This document shows positions 8,856 through 16,946 of a stretch of 64,000 nt of DNA, in pieces (the stretch's first letter is position 1; the number at the start of each line of letters is the position of its first letter). This DNA is from JANXXV01 sp038230275 (GTDB lineage Bacteria; Acidobacteriota; Terriglobia; Bryobacterales; Bryobacteraceae). The stretch lies in NCBI GenBank assembly GCA_038230275.1, contig JBBRNO010000020.1, positions 4,860-68,859 on the forward strand, given 5' to 3'. A model generated the notes under the pieces. The model saw nothing but the letters and a program-made list of their open reading frames with translations, was not told the origin of the DNA and did not search any database. The translations under genes and the position numbers were made by a program.

Positions 8856-8880
8856 GAAAAAAAGCCGAAGGCCACGGCTC
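8856..8880 (-). terminator. rho-independent terminator of the abiE operon
   Basis: Read on the minus strand, AGCCG-TGGCCTT-CGGCT forms a 5-bp stem with a 7-base loop followed at once by seven T residues. It lies about 80 bases past the abiEii stop codon and is correctly oriented to end that transcript. It also separates the AbiE operon from the DUF2924 module further left. Confidence 0.75.
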
Positions 8881-8957
8881 CCCGACGTCTCGCAGCCACG
8901 ATTAGGATTTGAGAATCGACGGCCTGAGTGACACGCCAAAGGCTCGATAGGTATTCT

Positions 8958-9863
8958 TCAGGACCATGGGCCACCGGGTTTCCACTCGCGACCAAGGGGA
9001 CTTCCGGTGCGTGCAGCATCCACCACCGGCATGAGAAACGCTGCTATGTATCGGCCGAACACCGGCAACTTCGGTAGGTCGTCCAGGCCGAGGCGCTTGC
9101 CGAACGCCACCCACTGCGTCAGCTTTGCGGTATCCTCCAGAAACTCGTCGGTCAGCGCGAGGGGCAGCCTTTCGGGTACCGGTGTCTCCCGCCGCTCAAA
9201 TGTGTTCCCGATCGCATTCGCGAGACGCCCCGCTTCGAAGCGGTGAGTTTGGCCGAGCCTCCAAATGTCGAAAAAGTCCTTCATCCGGCTGTTAGCAATT
9301 CCGAGGACAACCATCGCATGAAACTTCTCGGCGACAACCGCCTCCGGCGGATACCCGCGAATGACGGGCGCGGCGAGAGGCAAGAGCACCGGAAAGGTGA
9401 CTGGCCCGGGCGGCGGGTCGACGAGATCACCAAACCCGACATCGATTTGCATGATGATCCGTGCCCCTTCCAGACTCGCTGGCACGCGCAGCCGGACGCT
9501 TTCGTATTCGGCGTCTTCTTTGATTCGGGTTCCTTCGATGCCGGCGAGATCGAAGAGAATCCCGTCTCCCTCGACCAGCGAGCAGATTTCACGAATGCGC
9601 TGCGTAACGCCTGGAATATCAGGGGACCCAAATCCAAGGAGGTCGAGATCGCGCGTCGGGCGGTGCATTTGTCCGTCCCACGCGAGAAAGAGCATCGCGC
9701 CCTTGAGGACAAAGTCGTCCTTGTGAGCGGACTGCGACAGGCGATAGAGAAAGCGCTCAACCATCCATCGGCCCAGAAGGAACTGGAAGTCTTCGCCTCG
9801 CTCGCGCGCCAGAGCCAGGAGCTTTGCGCGATTCGATCCTGCGATGTTCGTGATCTTTTTCAC
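8958..9863 (-). CDS. abiEii: AbiEii-type nucleotidyltransferase toxin
   Basis: The product is 301 residues from a GTG at 9863, which overlaps the abiEi stop in GTGA; a 15-codon longer frame is less likely. The nucleotidyltransferase signature is visible: KGAMLFLAWDGQ, then HRPTRDLDLLGFG with the paired acidic residues, and further on VVAEKFHAMVVLGIANSRMKDFFDIW, which fits the AbiEii/AbiGii family. In characterised AbiE systems the toxin is a nucleotidyltransferase, acts in the cytoplasm and can cause abortive infection against phage. The overlap with abiEi upstream and the terminator downstream define a two-gene unit, possibly extended by the recombinase 28 bases further upstream. All key motifs look intact. 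Confidence 0.92.
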   Translation of the reverse strand: MKKITNIAGSNRAKLLALARERGEDFQFLLGRWMVERFLYRLSQSAHKDDFVLKGAMLFLAWDGQMHRPTRDLDLLGFGSPDIPGVTQRIREICSLVEGDGILFDLAGIEGTRIKEDAEYESVRLRVPASLEGARIIMQIDVGFGDLVDPPPGPVTFPVLLPLAAPVIRGYPPEAVVAEKFHAMVVLGIANSRMKDFFDIWRLGQTHRFEAGRLANAIGNTFERRETPVPERLPLALTDEFLEDTAKLTQWVAFGKRLGLDDLPKLPVFGRYIAAFLMPVVDAARTGSPLGREWKPGGPWS

Positions 9864-10456
9864 ACCGCCGACTCCAGGTAAGGCCGGATCACATTGGCCA
9901 CTCTGCAAACCTTCGCGAATCGGTGGATCTGGTCAACCGTAGTCTTTCGCGAGCGCAGAGCGTCTCGCAGTGCCTCAATGGCAACGTCGACTCCGAGCTT
10001 GTTCCGGTATTTGAAACAGTCGGCGACCGTTTTCGCCACGGAGTAAACGGGTACGCGAACGCCTTCGAGGGTGTGGTGCTCAATGCCTTCGAGCAGCGCG
10101 GGTCCGGAGAACCGAACTACGCGAAGCGCCGGAGACGTAGCGGTAGGCTTGTGGGCTTTGAAATCGATTGCCATCCAGACTTCGTGCGGATCCTGCGTCG
10201 TCAGGCCATGAAACCTCAGCGCCGAGAGAAGGCAGATTACACCGCCAGGTGTTCGCTTGGCCGCGAGGGCGAGGCTGTGATGCTCTGTCACAGGTGACTC
10301 CGGCAGAGCATAGACGCCACGTGCTTGGCGCACGAGAAGTCCCTGGCGAAAAAGGCGAAGCAGCGATTCTCGTGCAATGCCACGAGCCTCTACGTCGCGC
10401 GGGCGAACCAGTGGCTGGCGTTTGGCGAGGGCGAGGATACGCTGCGCGCTAGTCAT
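9860..10456 (-). CDS. abiEi: AbiEi-type antitoxin and autorepressor
   Basis: The 198-residue protein starts with a winged helix-turn-helix (QPLVRPRDVEARGIARESLLRLFRQGLLVRQARGVYAL), followed by the AbiEi domain (HSLALAAKRTPGGVICLLSALRFHGLTTQ, then PVYSVAKTVADCFKYRNKLGVDVAIEALRDAL). In known AbiE systems this protein neutralises the toxin and represses its own promoter by binding inverted repeats. A 24-bp inverted repeat lies 21 bases upstream of its start, at 10477-10500. It ends in GTGA overlapping the toxin start. The length is usual for the family. Confidence 0.92.
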   Translation of the reverse strand: MTSAQRILALAKRQPLVRPRDVEARGIARESLLRLFRQGLLVRQARGVYALPESPVTEHHSLALAAKRTPGGVICLLSALRFHGLTTQDPHEVWMAIDFKAHKPTATSPALRVVRFSGPALLEGIEHHTLEGVRVPVYSVAKTVADCFKYRNKLGVDVAIEALRDALRSRKTTVDQIHRFAKVCRVANVIRPYLESAV

Positions 10457-10476
10457 GTTTCGTTACATTGGTATTT

Positions 10477-10500
10477 TGCACTATCTACCGAGATAATGCA
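10477..10500. promoter_or_regulatory. inverted repeat, candidate AbiEi operator
   Basis: TGCACTATCT-ACCG-AGATAATGCA has 10-bp arms matching at nine positions. It overlaps the last codons and stop of the recombinase gene and sits 21 bases before the abiEi ATG. AbiEi proteins of studied systems bind inverted repeats in this position, so autoregulation is the simplest reading. A possible -35-like TTGCAT (minus strand) lies in the same arm. Confidence 0.65.
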
Positions 10501-11666
10501 ACGCCTTCGCCAGCCGGTTCGATTCGAACCAACTTCAGCATTCGAGAGATGGGATCAAACGTGACGGACCGCAGCACTTCCTTCACTTTGGCTGTCTGCT
10601 CTTTCGAGACCACGCTCAAACCAACGCCGATTTCGGTCAGAACCGCCGCCTCGACTTCGTCGGCGGAGATCATGACGCCCTTGCACGCCTCGCGGCCACC
10701 CGCTGTGGACCGGCATCGGTAATAACATCTGATGACGGGGCCGAACCGGACGGTATGGGTACCCATCGGCCTGCCGCATTTGCCGCACAACAGGATGCCG
10801 CGGAGAACCCATGGGAAGGTCGCACAACCTCCGCGCTGGCGAGGCGCGACCGTTCGCCGGTCGGCAATCAGATCCTGGACCCGGTGATAAAGTTCACGGT
10901 CCACGAGGGCCTTATGACAGCCCTCGTGGAATTTGTTCCCGTGCGCGACCAAGCCCGCGTAAGTATGATTCGTCAGAATTGCGAGCACCTGACGTGCAGT
11001 CCATGGATTTCCACCGCCCGTGACCCAGCGCAACGCATTCGCGTATTTTGCGATCACCGATGGCGGCAGGCCTCGATCAGCCAAAGTGAATATCCGTACG
11101 ATCGCTTCGGCTTCTTCCTCGCAAACCACCAACTGCTTCGTGCGCGGGTCGGCAAAATATCCAAATGGAGTCGCGCCAGCGATGCGCCTGCCGTGCGCCT
11201 TAAGGTTGGCTCGCGAGTCCGCGATCCGGGAAGCGGTGAGGTCTCGCTCGAACTCAGAGAAGGATGCGAGGATGTTCAGCATCAATGTATCCACGGCCAC
11301 CGCCCCTGTGTCCGGTGCGGTCACAACGTCCAGTTCGACATCGTTATTCTTCAGTTCCTCAAACAGTGTAGTGAAGTGCCGAAGATTCCGCGATAGCCGA
11401 TCGAGGCGATGGATGACGACCTTCTCGATGCCGCCGGACCGTATGACGCGCAGTAATCGGTGAAGCGCCGGTCTATCGAGCGTCGCGCCGGAGTAGCCTT
11501 CGTCGTCGAATCTCTCTTCGACGACTACATAGCCCAACGAGCGCAGCGATTGAACGTGGGCCTGGCACAGGTCGAACTGGACCTGGCAGGAAGAGAGGTC
11601 GGCGTGAGGATCTACAGACTGGCGGGTGTAGATGGCGCAGCGAATCGTCGTTCGCGCGGGCGCCAC
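10485..11666 (-). CDS. serine recombinase with recombinase domain and zinc ribbon
   Basis: The 393-residue protein has an N-terminal resolvase domain with the catalytic serine in IYTRQSVD (residue 17), the arginine motif VIHRLDRLSRN, and ILASFSEFERDLTASRI. A recombinase domain follows (PFGYFADPRTKQL, WTARQVLAILTNHTYAGLV), then a zinc ribbon LCGKCGRPMG with CYYRC. This makes it a large-type serine recombinase, although short for that class because the coiled-coil tail is reduced. It probably moves the element bounded by the 23-bp repeats. It faces away from the tRNA and is followed after 28 bases by abiEi, so cotranscription is possible. Confidence 0.92.
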   Translation of the reverse strand: MAPARTTIRCAIYTRQSVDPHADLSSCQVQFDLCQAHVQSLRSLGYVVVEERFDDEGYSGATLDRPALHRLLRVIRSGGIEKVVIHRLDRLSRNLRHFTTLFEELKNNDVELDVVTAPDTGAVAVDTLMLNILASFSEFERDLTASRIADSRANLKAHGRRIAGATPFGYFADPRTKQLVVCEEEAEAIVRIFTLADRGLPPSVIAKYANALRWVTGGGNPWTARQVLAILTNHTYAGLVAHGNKFHEGCHKALVDRELYHRVQDLIADRRTVAPRQRGGCATFPWVLRGILLCGKCGRPMGTHTVRFGPVIRCYYRCRSTAGGREACKGVMISADEVEAAVLTEIGVGLSVVSKEQTAKVKEVLRSVTFDPISRMLKLVRIEPAGEGVALSR

Positions 11667-11987
11667 GAGGGAAGCGTTGCGCGTAACACTCCCAGAATAC
11701 GCGATCTGCGAGGAACGATGGGTACGACCGTGCTAACCAACGTGCCGAATTCGAAAACTGCGCCCCGAGAGTGTCAACCTGTTAACCGCGCTCGGGAGCT
11801 CTCCGGCGGGTTCGAGAAAGGCGCCAATGGAGAAGGAAACGCACCTCTCCTGCCCCACACCGGCGACTCTCCCCGATGTGGTTACGAGAGAACGCAATGC
11901 CGCAAAATGTTGGCGCTATTGGGCTTACGAGCAGAGAATCGAACAAAGAGGACGAGGAGGATGGAGTAAACCGGCGGGGAGTCTGGG
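11667..11987. other. gene-free stretch between the recombinase and the tRNA-Asn repeat
   Basis: A plus-strand frame at 11460-11969 crosses this region but is the shadow of the recombinase and has no ribosome site. The stretch holds ACCTGTTAACC at 11777-11787 and several purine-rich runs. It probably carries the recombinase promoter and one end of the element. Confidence 0.5.
11777..11787. repeat. ACCTGTTAACC motif, copy 2
   Basis: This is identical to the word at 8563-8573 and is likewise preceded by AGTGTCAAC (11770-11778, overlapping by two bases). It lies upstream of the leftward recombinase as copy 1 lies upstream of the small ORF. Confidence 0.5.
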
Positions 11988-12010
11988 TTAGGAGGAAAAT
12001 AGTTTGGCTC
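11988..12010 (+). repeat. 23-bp direct repeat, candidate attachment site (tRNA-side copy)
   Basis: TTAGGAGGAAAATAGTTTGG plus CTC matches the copy at 8775-8797 with two mismatches. Its last six bases are the 3' terminal bases of tRNA-Asn (CCA plus discriminator region on the minus strand). That is a usual place for element integration that leaves the tRNA intact. Confidence 0.6.
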
Positions 12011-12079
12011 CTCAGTCAGGACTCGAACCTGAAACCCTTCGGTTAACAGCCGAATGCTCTACCATTGAGCTACTGAGGA
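12005..12079 (-). tRNA. tRNA-Asn (GTT)
   Basis: Read on the minus strand, the cloverleaf is complete: acceptor TCCTCAG/CTGAGGA, D-arm GCTC-AATGGTA-GAGC, anticodon stem TTCGG/CCGAA around CTGTTAA with anticodon GTT, T-arm TCAGG-TTCGAGT-CCTGA, discriminator G and encoded CCA. The length is 75 bases. It borders the recombinase/AbiE element and is its likely integration target. Confidence 0.97.
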
Positions 12080-12600
12080 GCAAGATGGCGGGACACCTTT
12101 ATTACACCAAAGCGCCGTGTCTGTGTCAAACTTTTTGGCACTCCCACCATAGAAACGAAATGCGCTGCAAGCGATTCTGCCGGACAAGCGTTAAGACGTA
12201 GATTCGCGAAATCAAGAGTGCTGGCCGGTCTCCCACTCTGCCTCAGCAGCAAACGACAGTCTCCAAGATCTCGGAGCTGTCCCCCCCCCCAAGAATTTGC
12301 CCCTTTTGCCGGGTTCTCAGTACAGTGAGAACCCGCGGATCCGTCGGAAAACCCTTGGATCGAGCACTAGGGAAAGCTCCTTCTGGAAATCACCGCAACC
12401 ACCGCCATCCATGTCCAACCGTCCGCTGTTGTCAAGAAAACAACCCGTCATCTCTCATTCGCTTGCTGCAACCAGCCGGAAGTGTAATCCACTCAATTCC
12501 ACCCCTGTCCAACATGCATTTTGAGCTATCCTTCGTTATCAATTGAGCCATCTGAAGTCCATATTCCGCTTTAGTTAACATAGGAGATCAAGAGCAACGC
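12080..12600. other. intergenic region with a hairpin and a C tract
   Basis: No gene is supported. The region holds a run of ten C at 12281-12290 and a perfect 10-bp hairpin at 12310-12335. The last part should contain the promoter of the cytochrome gene at 12601; an AGGAGA lies upstream of that ATG, although farther than usual. Confidence 0.5.
12310..12335. repeat. perfect 10-bp inverted repeat (hairpin)
   Basis: CGGGTTCTCA-GTACAG-TGAGAACCCG has ten matching pairs and a six-base loop. No T-run follows on either strand, so it is not a standard terminator. It lies 265 bases upstream of the dihaem cytochrome gene. It may be a regulator site or an RNA hairpin. Confidence 0.6.
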
Positions 12601-13590
12601 ATGTGGAAGAAAATTGTCGGCTTTAGTCTGTTAGCGGTGGCCTCGGTGGCCGCGTCAGGGTTCGGATATATGTATTTCCGCAGCCCCGCCAGCGCGCCTC
12701 CGTCGAATATCAAAGTGGATTCCTCGCCCGCGCGAATAACGCGGGGTAACTACATTTTCATGCTGGCAGACTGCGACGGGTGCCATTCCCCGGCGAATCG
12801 CCAGCTCTACGACAATCCGCCGGTGGAAGGTACCCGCGCCGCGGGCCAGCTCTTCCCGGACCCCGCTGCACCGGGCCGGATCGTCGTTTCCAATATCACT
12901 TCCGACAAGGAAACGGGCATCGGAAACTGGACGGACGGCGAAAAGATTCGGGCCATCCGCGAAGGCATCAGCCGGGACGGCCACATGCTCTTTCCCATCA
13001 TGCCGTATCCTCATTTCCGGCATATGAGCGACGACGATGTGCAGTCCCTGGTGGCCTTCCTGAATACCCTGCCACCCGTGCGCAACACCCTTCCCACCAC
13101 GAAGGTCGATTTTCCGGTATCGATGTTGGTCAAGGGCGCGCCTCGTCCGGTAACGGAACCCGTGAAGAATCCGGACCGCTCGAAGAAGCAGCTCTACGGC
13201 GAGTACCTGGCGACGCTCGGAGGGTGCGAAACATGCCACACACAAGAGGAACGAGGGCAGATCATCCTGAGCAAGAGATTCAGTGGCGGACGCCGCTTCG
13301 GCATGGGAGACAAGGTCGTAGTCAGTGCCAACATCACGCCGGACAAACAATCCGGCATCGGCGATTGGAGCCTTGACCGCTTCCAGCAGCGCTTCTACAA
13401 GCACCGGGAACACGCGCGCAAGCCGCGCACCGATGCGGATCCGGAAAAATTCACCATCATGCCGTGGGATAACCTGTCGCAGCTTCCACCGGAAGATCTG
13501 GAAGCACTATACATCTACCTGATGTCGCGCCTGCCTATCGAAAACAAAGTGGAATCGCACCCAATGGAAGCCGGGGCCGGCAAGACCTAG
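12601..13590 (+). CDS. membrane-anchored dihaem cytochrome c
   Basis: The 329-residue product begins with a hydrophobic segment (residues 5-25), acting as an anchor or uncleaved signal. Two class I cytochrome c domains follow, with haem motifs CDGCH at 58-62 and CETCH at about 209-213. Distal methionine candidates are in LFPIMPYPHF and TIMPWDNLS. The domains repeat (SNITSDKETGIGNWTDGEKIRAI and SANITPDKQSGIGDWSLDRFQQR), pointing to an internal duplication. Such proteins carry electrons in the periplasm, often as the cytochrome subunit of a membrane dehydrogenase, but no partner dehydrogenase is next to it. It converges on etfA, with the stop codons overlapping by four bases. Confidence 0.9.
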   Translation: MWKKIVGFSLLAVASVAASGFGYMYFRSPASAPPSNIKVDSSPARITRGNYIFMLADCDGCHSPANRQLYDNPPVEGTRAAGQLFPDPAAPGRIVVSNITSDKETGIGNWTDGEKIRAIREGISRDGHMLFPIMPYPHFRHMSDDDVQSLVAFLNTLPPVRNTLPTTKVDFPVSMLVKGAPRPVTEPVKNPDRSKKQLYGEYLATLGGCETCHTQEERGQIILSKRFSGGRRFGMGDKVVVSANITPDKQSGIGDWSLDRFQQRFYKHREHARKPRTDADPEKFTIMPWDNLSQLPPEDLEALYIYLMSRLPIENKVESHPMEAGAGKT

Positions 13591-14552
13591 CCCTTGGCTT
13601 TCTTCACTTCTTCAATCAATGCGGGAACCACTTCAAACAGGTCGCCAACAATTCCGTAGTCGGCCACTTCAAAGATGGGCGCATTCGCATCCTTGTTGAT
13701 CGCGACGATGGTCTTCGCGCCCTTCATACCCACCAGGTGTTGAATCGCGCCTGAGATGCCGATCGCAAGGTAGACCTTGGGCGCTACCGTCTGGCCGGAA
13801 CTGCCCACCTGGCGCTCCATTGGCAGCCATCCGCTATCGCAGATTGGCCTTGAGGCCGCAAGCTCGGCGCCCATCGCCCTAGCCAGTTCCTCCACCATGG
13901 GAATGTTTTCTTTCTCGCGGATGCCTCTACCCACGGAGACGATAATGCTGGCGGCCGTCAAGTCTACCGCCCGCAGCGCTTCGCGGAAGGGCGCTTCCGG
14001 ACGGCTACGAATTTTCGCGGCGTCCAATTCCACTGGGACGGACTGCACCGTGGCAGGCGTGTCGCCAGCAACGGCATTTTCAGCGCGGAACGCTCCGGCC
14101 TGCAACGAGGCAAAAAACGGCGCAATACCGCCAAACTTCACGTCCGCGTTCAACTTCCCTTGAAACAGCTGCCGCACCATCACTACCGTACTGCCAGCGG
14201 CGCGGAAATCCACCACGTCGCTCACCAGCACCTGATCGAATCGGGTGGCCAGTTTCGGTGCAAAATCGCGCACCTGATAGGTGTGCGGCAGCAGCACATA
14301 CTGCGGCCTCTTCAGCCGGATCAGTTGCTCCAGCGCCGCTGTATAACCATCCGGTGTGTAAGTCTGCAACAGCGGATCGTCCAGCTCGTAAATTTGGTCC
14401 AGCTTCTTATCCGCAAACTCACCGCTGCCGCTGACTCCCACGATGGCCACGCTAACCGGCAGGTTTAGCGCCGCGCCCAGCTGTTGCCCGGCGGCCACCG
14501 TTTCCATCGACATTCGGTTCTTCTGTTCGGTGATTACCAGAATGCCGCTCAT
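13587..14552 (-). CDS. etfA: electron transfer flavoprotein subunit alpha
   Basis: The 321-residue protein has the N-terminal ETF domain and the C-terminal FAD domain with VSVGRGIREKENIPMVEEL, LAASRPICDSGWLPMERQVGSSGQTVAP and YLAIGISGAIQHLVGMKGAKTIVAINKD. These motifs bind FAD. With EtfB it passes electrons from acyl-CoA dehydrogenases to the membrane quinone pool. Its ATG overlaps the etfB stop by four bases. The order acpP-fabF-etfB-etfA puts it in one transcript with fatty-acid synthesis genes, which is unusual because ETF normally serves beta-oxidation. The length is normal. Confidence 0.96.
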   Translation of the reverse strand: MSGILVITEQKNRMSMETVAAGQQLGAALNLPVSVAIVGVSGSGEFADKKLDQIYELDDPLLQTYTPDGYTAALEQLIRLKRPQYVLLPHTYQVRDFAPKLATRFDQVLVSDVVDFRAAGSTVVMVRQLFQGKLNADVKFGGIAPFFASLQAGAFRAENAVAGDTPATVQSVPVELDAAKIRSRPEAPFREALRAVDLTAASIIVSVGRGIREKENIPMVEELARAMGAELAASRPICDSGWLPMERQVGSSGQTVAPKVYLAIGISGAIQHLVGMKGAKTIVAINKDANAPIFEVADYGIVGDLFEVVPALIEEVKKAKG

Positions 14553-15319
14553 AGCACCCGCACCTCAAACTTCAATTTCTCCACTAGTTTCGCGGCGGCT
14601 TCCTTCGCGCTGCCGTCCAGAATTTGGGTTTGTTTCGTTTTTACCGGGGCGTAGACGCGGTCGATAGTGAGGGTGGGCCGCAGCGCAATCCCAAGATCCG
14701 CCGCAGTCAGTCGCTTTACCTCTTTACTCTTCGCTTTCTTGATACCCATCAAGGTGGCGTAGCGCAGCTTGCTGATCCCAGACTGAATCGTCAACACCGC
14801 TGGCAACGGCAGTTCCACGTGTTGAAACCAACCATCTTCCAGTTCACGCTTCACTCGGATGGACGCGTCTTTCGTTTCCACCTCCATGATCAGCGTCGCG
14901 TGCGGCATCCCCAACAACTCCGCAATCACCACCCCGGTTTGCCCGTAACCCAGATCGTCCGATTGCAGCCCGGTCAGAATCAGGTCAGGATTCTCCGCAG
15001 CCGCGGCCTTACTGAGCAGCCGGGATATCGCAAGCGTATCCAGATCGTTGAGGTTATCGTCTTCGATATGGATGGCGCGGTCAGCCCCCTTCGCCAGCGC
15101 TTCGCGAATGGTCTGCGAGGCGGCCGCCGGGCCGGCGCACAGCGCCACCACTTCCCCGCTATTCTTTTCCTTCAGCTGCAGCGCCGCTTCCAGCGCATAG
15201 GCGTCCGGTTCGTTGATCTCAAAGGAGAGACCGGACGTCTCTATCCATTTGCCCGCGCCGTCTACCCGCAGCTGCGAGTCGCGCGCCGGCACCTGCTTGA
15301 TGGCCACGATAATCTTCAT
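14549..15319 (-). CDS. etfB: electron transfer flavoprotein subunit beta
   Basis: The 256-residue protein shows the EtfB pattern: MKIIVAIKQVPA at the start, NEPDAYALEAALQLKEK, the AMP-binding TGLQSDDLGYGQTGVVIAELLGMPHATLI, and LPAVLTIQSGISKLRYATLMGIKKAKSKE. It is the partner of EtfA, with which it overlaps by four bases. It starts 27 bases after the fabF stop. No disrupted residues are seen. Confidence 0.96.
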   Translation of the reverse strand: MKIIVAIKQVPARDSQLRVDGAGKWIETSGLSFEINEPDAYALEAALQLKEKNSGEVVALCAGPAAASQTIREALAKGADRAIHIEDDNLNDLDTLAISRLLSKAAAAENPDLILTGLQSDDLGYGQTGVVIAELLGMPHATLIMEVETKDASIRVKRELEDGWFQHVELPLPAVLTIQSGISKLRYATLMGIKKAKSKEVKRLTAADLGIALRPTLTIDRVYAPVKTKQTQILDGSAKEAAAKLVEKLKFEVRVL

Positions 15320-15346
15320 AGGAAGTGACAGGCCTTACGGCCGCCG

Positions 15347-16588
15347 TTAAGGTTCGTAACGTTTGAAAATCAGACTGCCGTTGGTTCCACCGAATCCGAA
15401 TGAGTTCGTAAGCGCATGGTTGATCACCATGGGCCTCGCATGGTTCGGTACGAAGTCCAGATCGCAATCGGGATCGGGATTATCGTGATTGATGGTCGGC
15501 GGTGCAATCTGATCACGGATAGCCAGCACGGTAATGCCTGCCTCAAGCCCGCCCGCGCCACCCAAAAGATGGCCCGTCATCGATTTGGTGGAACTCACCG
15601 CCACCTTATACGCATGCTCGCCGAAGGTCCGTTTGATGGCGATGGTCTCCATCTTATCGCCGATTTCCGTGGACGTTCCGTGCGCATTCACGTAGTCAAT
15701 CTGGTGCGGTTCCAGGCCTGCATCCCGCAGCGCATTCCGCATCACCCGGTAGGCGCCGTCCCCATTCTCGGCGGGCGTCGTAATGTGATAGGCGTCGGCG
15801 CTCATTCCGTAGCCCACAATCTCCGCCATAATCGGAGCGCCGCGTCTCTTCGCTGTCTCCAGTTCCTCTAGGACGACGATGCCCGCGCCTTCGCCCACCA
15901 CGAATCCGTCGCGGTCTTTATCCCACGGCCTGGAGGCCCGCTCGGGTTCCGAGTTCCGTTGCGATAGTGCCCGCATGGCGGCGAATCCACCAATTCCCAT
16001 CGGCGTAATACACGCCTCGGTTCCGCCGCAGATCATTGCGTCCGCGTCGCCTCGTTCGATGATCCGATAGGAATCACCGATCGCATGAGCGCTGGTGGTG
16101 CATGCGGTTGCCGTAGCGGAATTCGGCCCTTTCGCGCCGGTGCGCATGGAAACGTGCCCGGACGCCAGGTTGATGATGGTGGCCGGAATAAAAAACGGGG
16201 AAATACGGCCGGGCCCCTTTTCCAGCAGGTTCTTGTGTTCGCGTTCGATCACTTCAAACCCGCCGATGCCGCTGCCGATATACACTCCCACCCGCTCTTC
16301 GTTCTCCGCGGTTACCTTCAACCCGGAAGCGGATACGGCAAATTCAGACGCAGCGATTCCGAATTGAATGAATCGCCCCATCTTTTTGATTTCTTTCTTC
16401 TCAACCCATGTTCCAGGGTCGAACGACTTAACTTCACCGGCAATCTGGCAATTGAAGGCGGTGGCATCGAAGGCAGTGATCCGGCCAATCCCGTTCTTCC
16501 CTTCCCGGATCGCCTGCCAGCACTCCTCGGTCCCTGAACCGACCGAGCAGAGTAGTCCTACCCCAGTGACGACGACTCTTCGAGACAA
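15347..16588 (-). CDS. fabF: beta-ketoacyl-ACP synthase II
   Basis: The 413-residue condensing enzyme elongates fatty acids by joining malonyl-ACP to acyl-ACP. The catalytic triad is in place: Cys163 in ATACTTSAHAIG, His303 in VNAHGTSTEIGD, and His340 in STKSMTGHLLGGAGG. The family ending TNSFGFGGTNGSLIFKRY is present. It follows acpP by 21 bases, the classical fabF-acpP pairing. No fabD, fabG or fabH gene is beside them here. Confidence 0.97.
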   Translation of the reverse strand: MSRRVVVTGVGLLCSVGSGTEECWQAIREGKNGIGRITAFDATAFNCQIAGEVKSFDPGTWVEKKEIKKMGRFIQFGIAASEFAVSASGLKVTAENEERVGVYIGSGIGGFEVIEREHKNLLEKGPGRISPFFIPATIINLASGHVSMRTGAKGPNSATATACTTSAHAIGDSYRIIERGDADAMICGGTEACITPMGIGGFAAMRALSQRNSEPERASRPWDKDRDGFVVGEGAGIVVLEELETAKRRGAPIMAEIVGYGMSADAYHITTPAENGDGAYRVMRNALRDAGLEPHQIDYVNAHGTSTEIGDKMETIAIKRTFGEHAYKVAVSSTKSMTGHLLGGAGGLEAGITVLAIRDQIAPPTINHDNPDPDCDLDFVPNHARPMVINHALTNSFGFGGTNGSLIFKRYEP

Positions 16589-16609
16589 TATGGAACTCCC
16601 TGCGGAAAA

Positions 16610-16849
16610 CTATTTCTTCGCGCTCTTGGCTTCGATGTAGGTAACTGCGTCTTTAACGGTGGTAATCTTCTCGGCGTCTTCATCCGGAATATCCAGATCG
16701 AACGCCTCCTCAAAGGCCATAACTAATTCTACGATGTCGAGAGAATCTGCCCCCAGATCGTCAACAAACGACGCAGTACTATCTACTTGCGCCTCGTCAA
16801 CGCCCAACTGCTCGACAATGATTTGCTTCACCTTCTGCTCAACGGACAT
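16610..16849 (-). CDS. acpP: acyl carrier protein
   Basis: The 79-residue acidic protein starts at the ATG at 16849, seven bases after a GGAGG ribosome site; an in-frame start ten codons earlier is not needed. The phosphopantetheine serine is Ser36 in LGADSLDIVELVMAFEEAF. It carries the growing acyl chain for FabF, encoded next. The 97-base gap to the divergent gene at 16947 should hold promoters for both directions. Confidence 0.97.
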   Translation of the reverse strand: MSVEQKVKQIIVEQLGVDEAQVDSTASFVDDLGADSLDIVELVMAFEEAFDLDIPDEDAEKITTVKDAVTYIEAKSAKK

Positions 16850-16946
16850 GGATCCTCCAGAATCTCCTTCCAAACTCATTGATTCTAGCGATCATCTGCA
16901 TATCACGCAACATCGAAAGCTGCATCTCGGTGACGCTACACTCAAA

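Noticed and set aside
8563..11787. CRISPR-like interpretation of the repeated short words in the mobile region
   Set aside because: Only two copies exist, 3.2 kb apart, with no regular spacers and no cas genes.
12655..13413. 252-codon minus-strand frame opposite the dihaem cytochrome
   Set aside because: The cytochrome frame has two CXXCH motifs and a signal segment; the opposite frame has neither a start site nor a family pattern.
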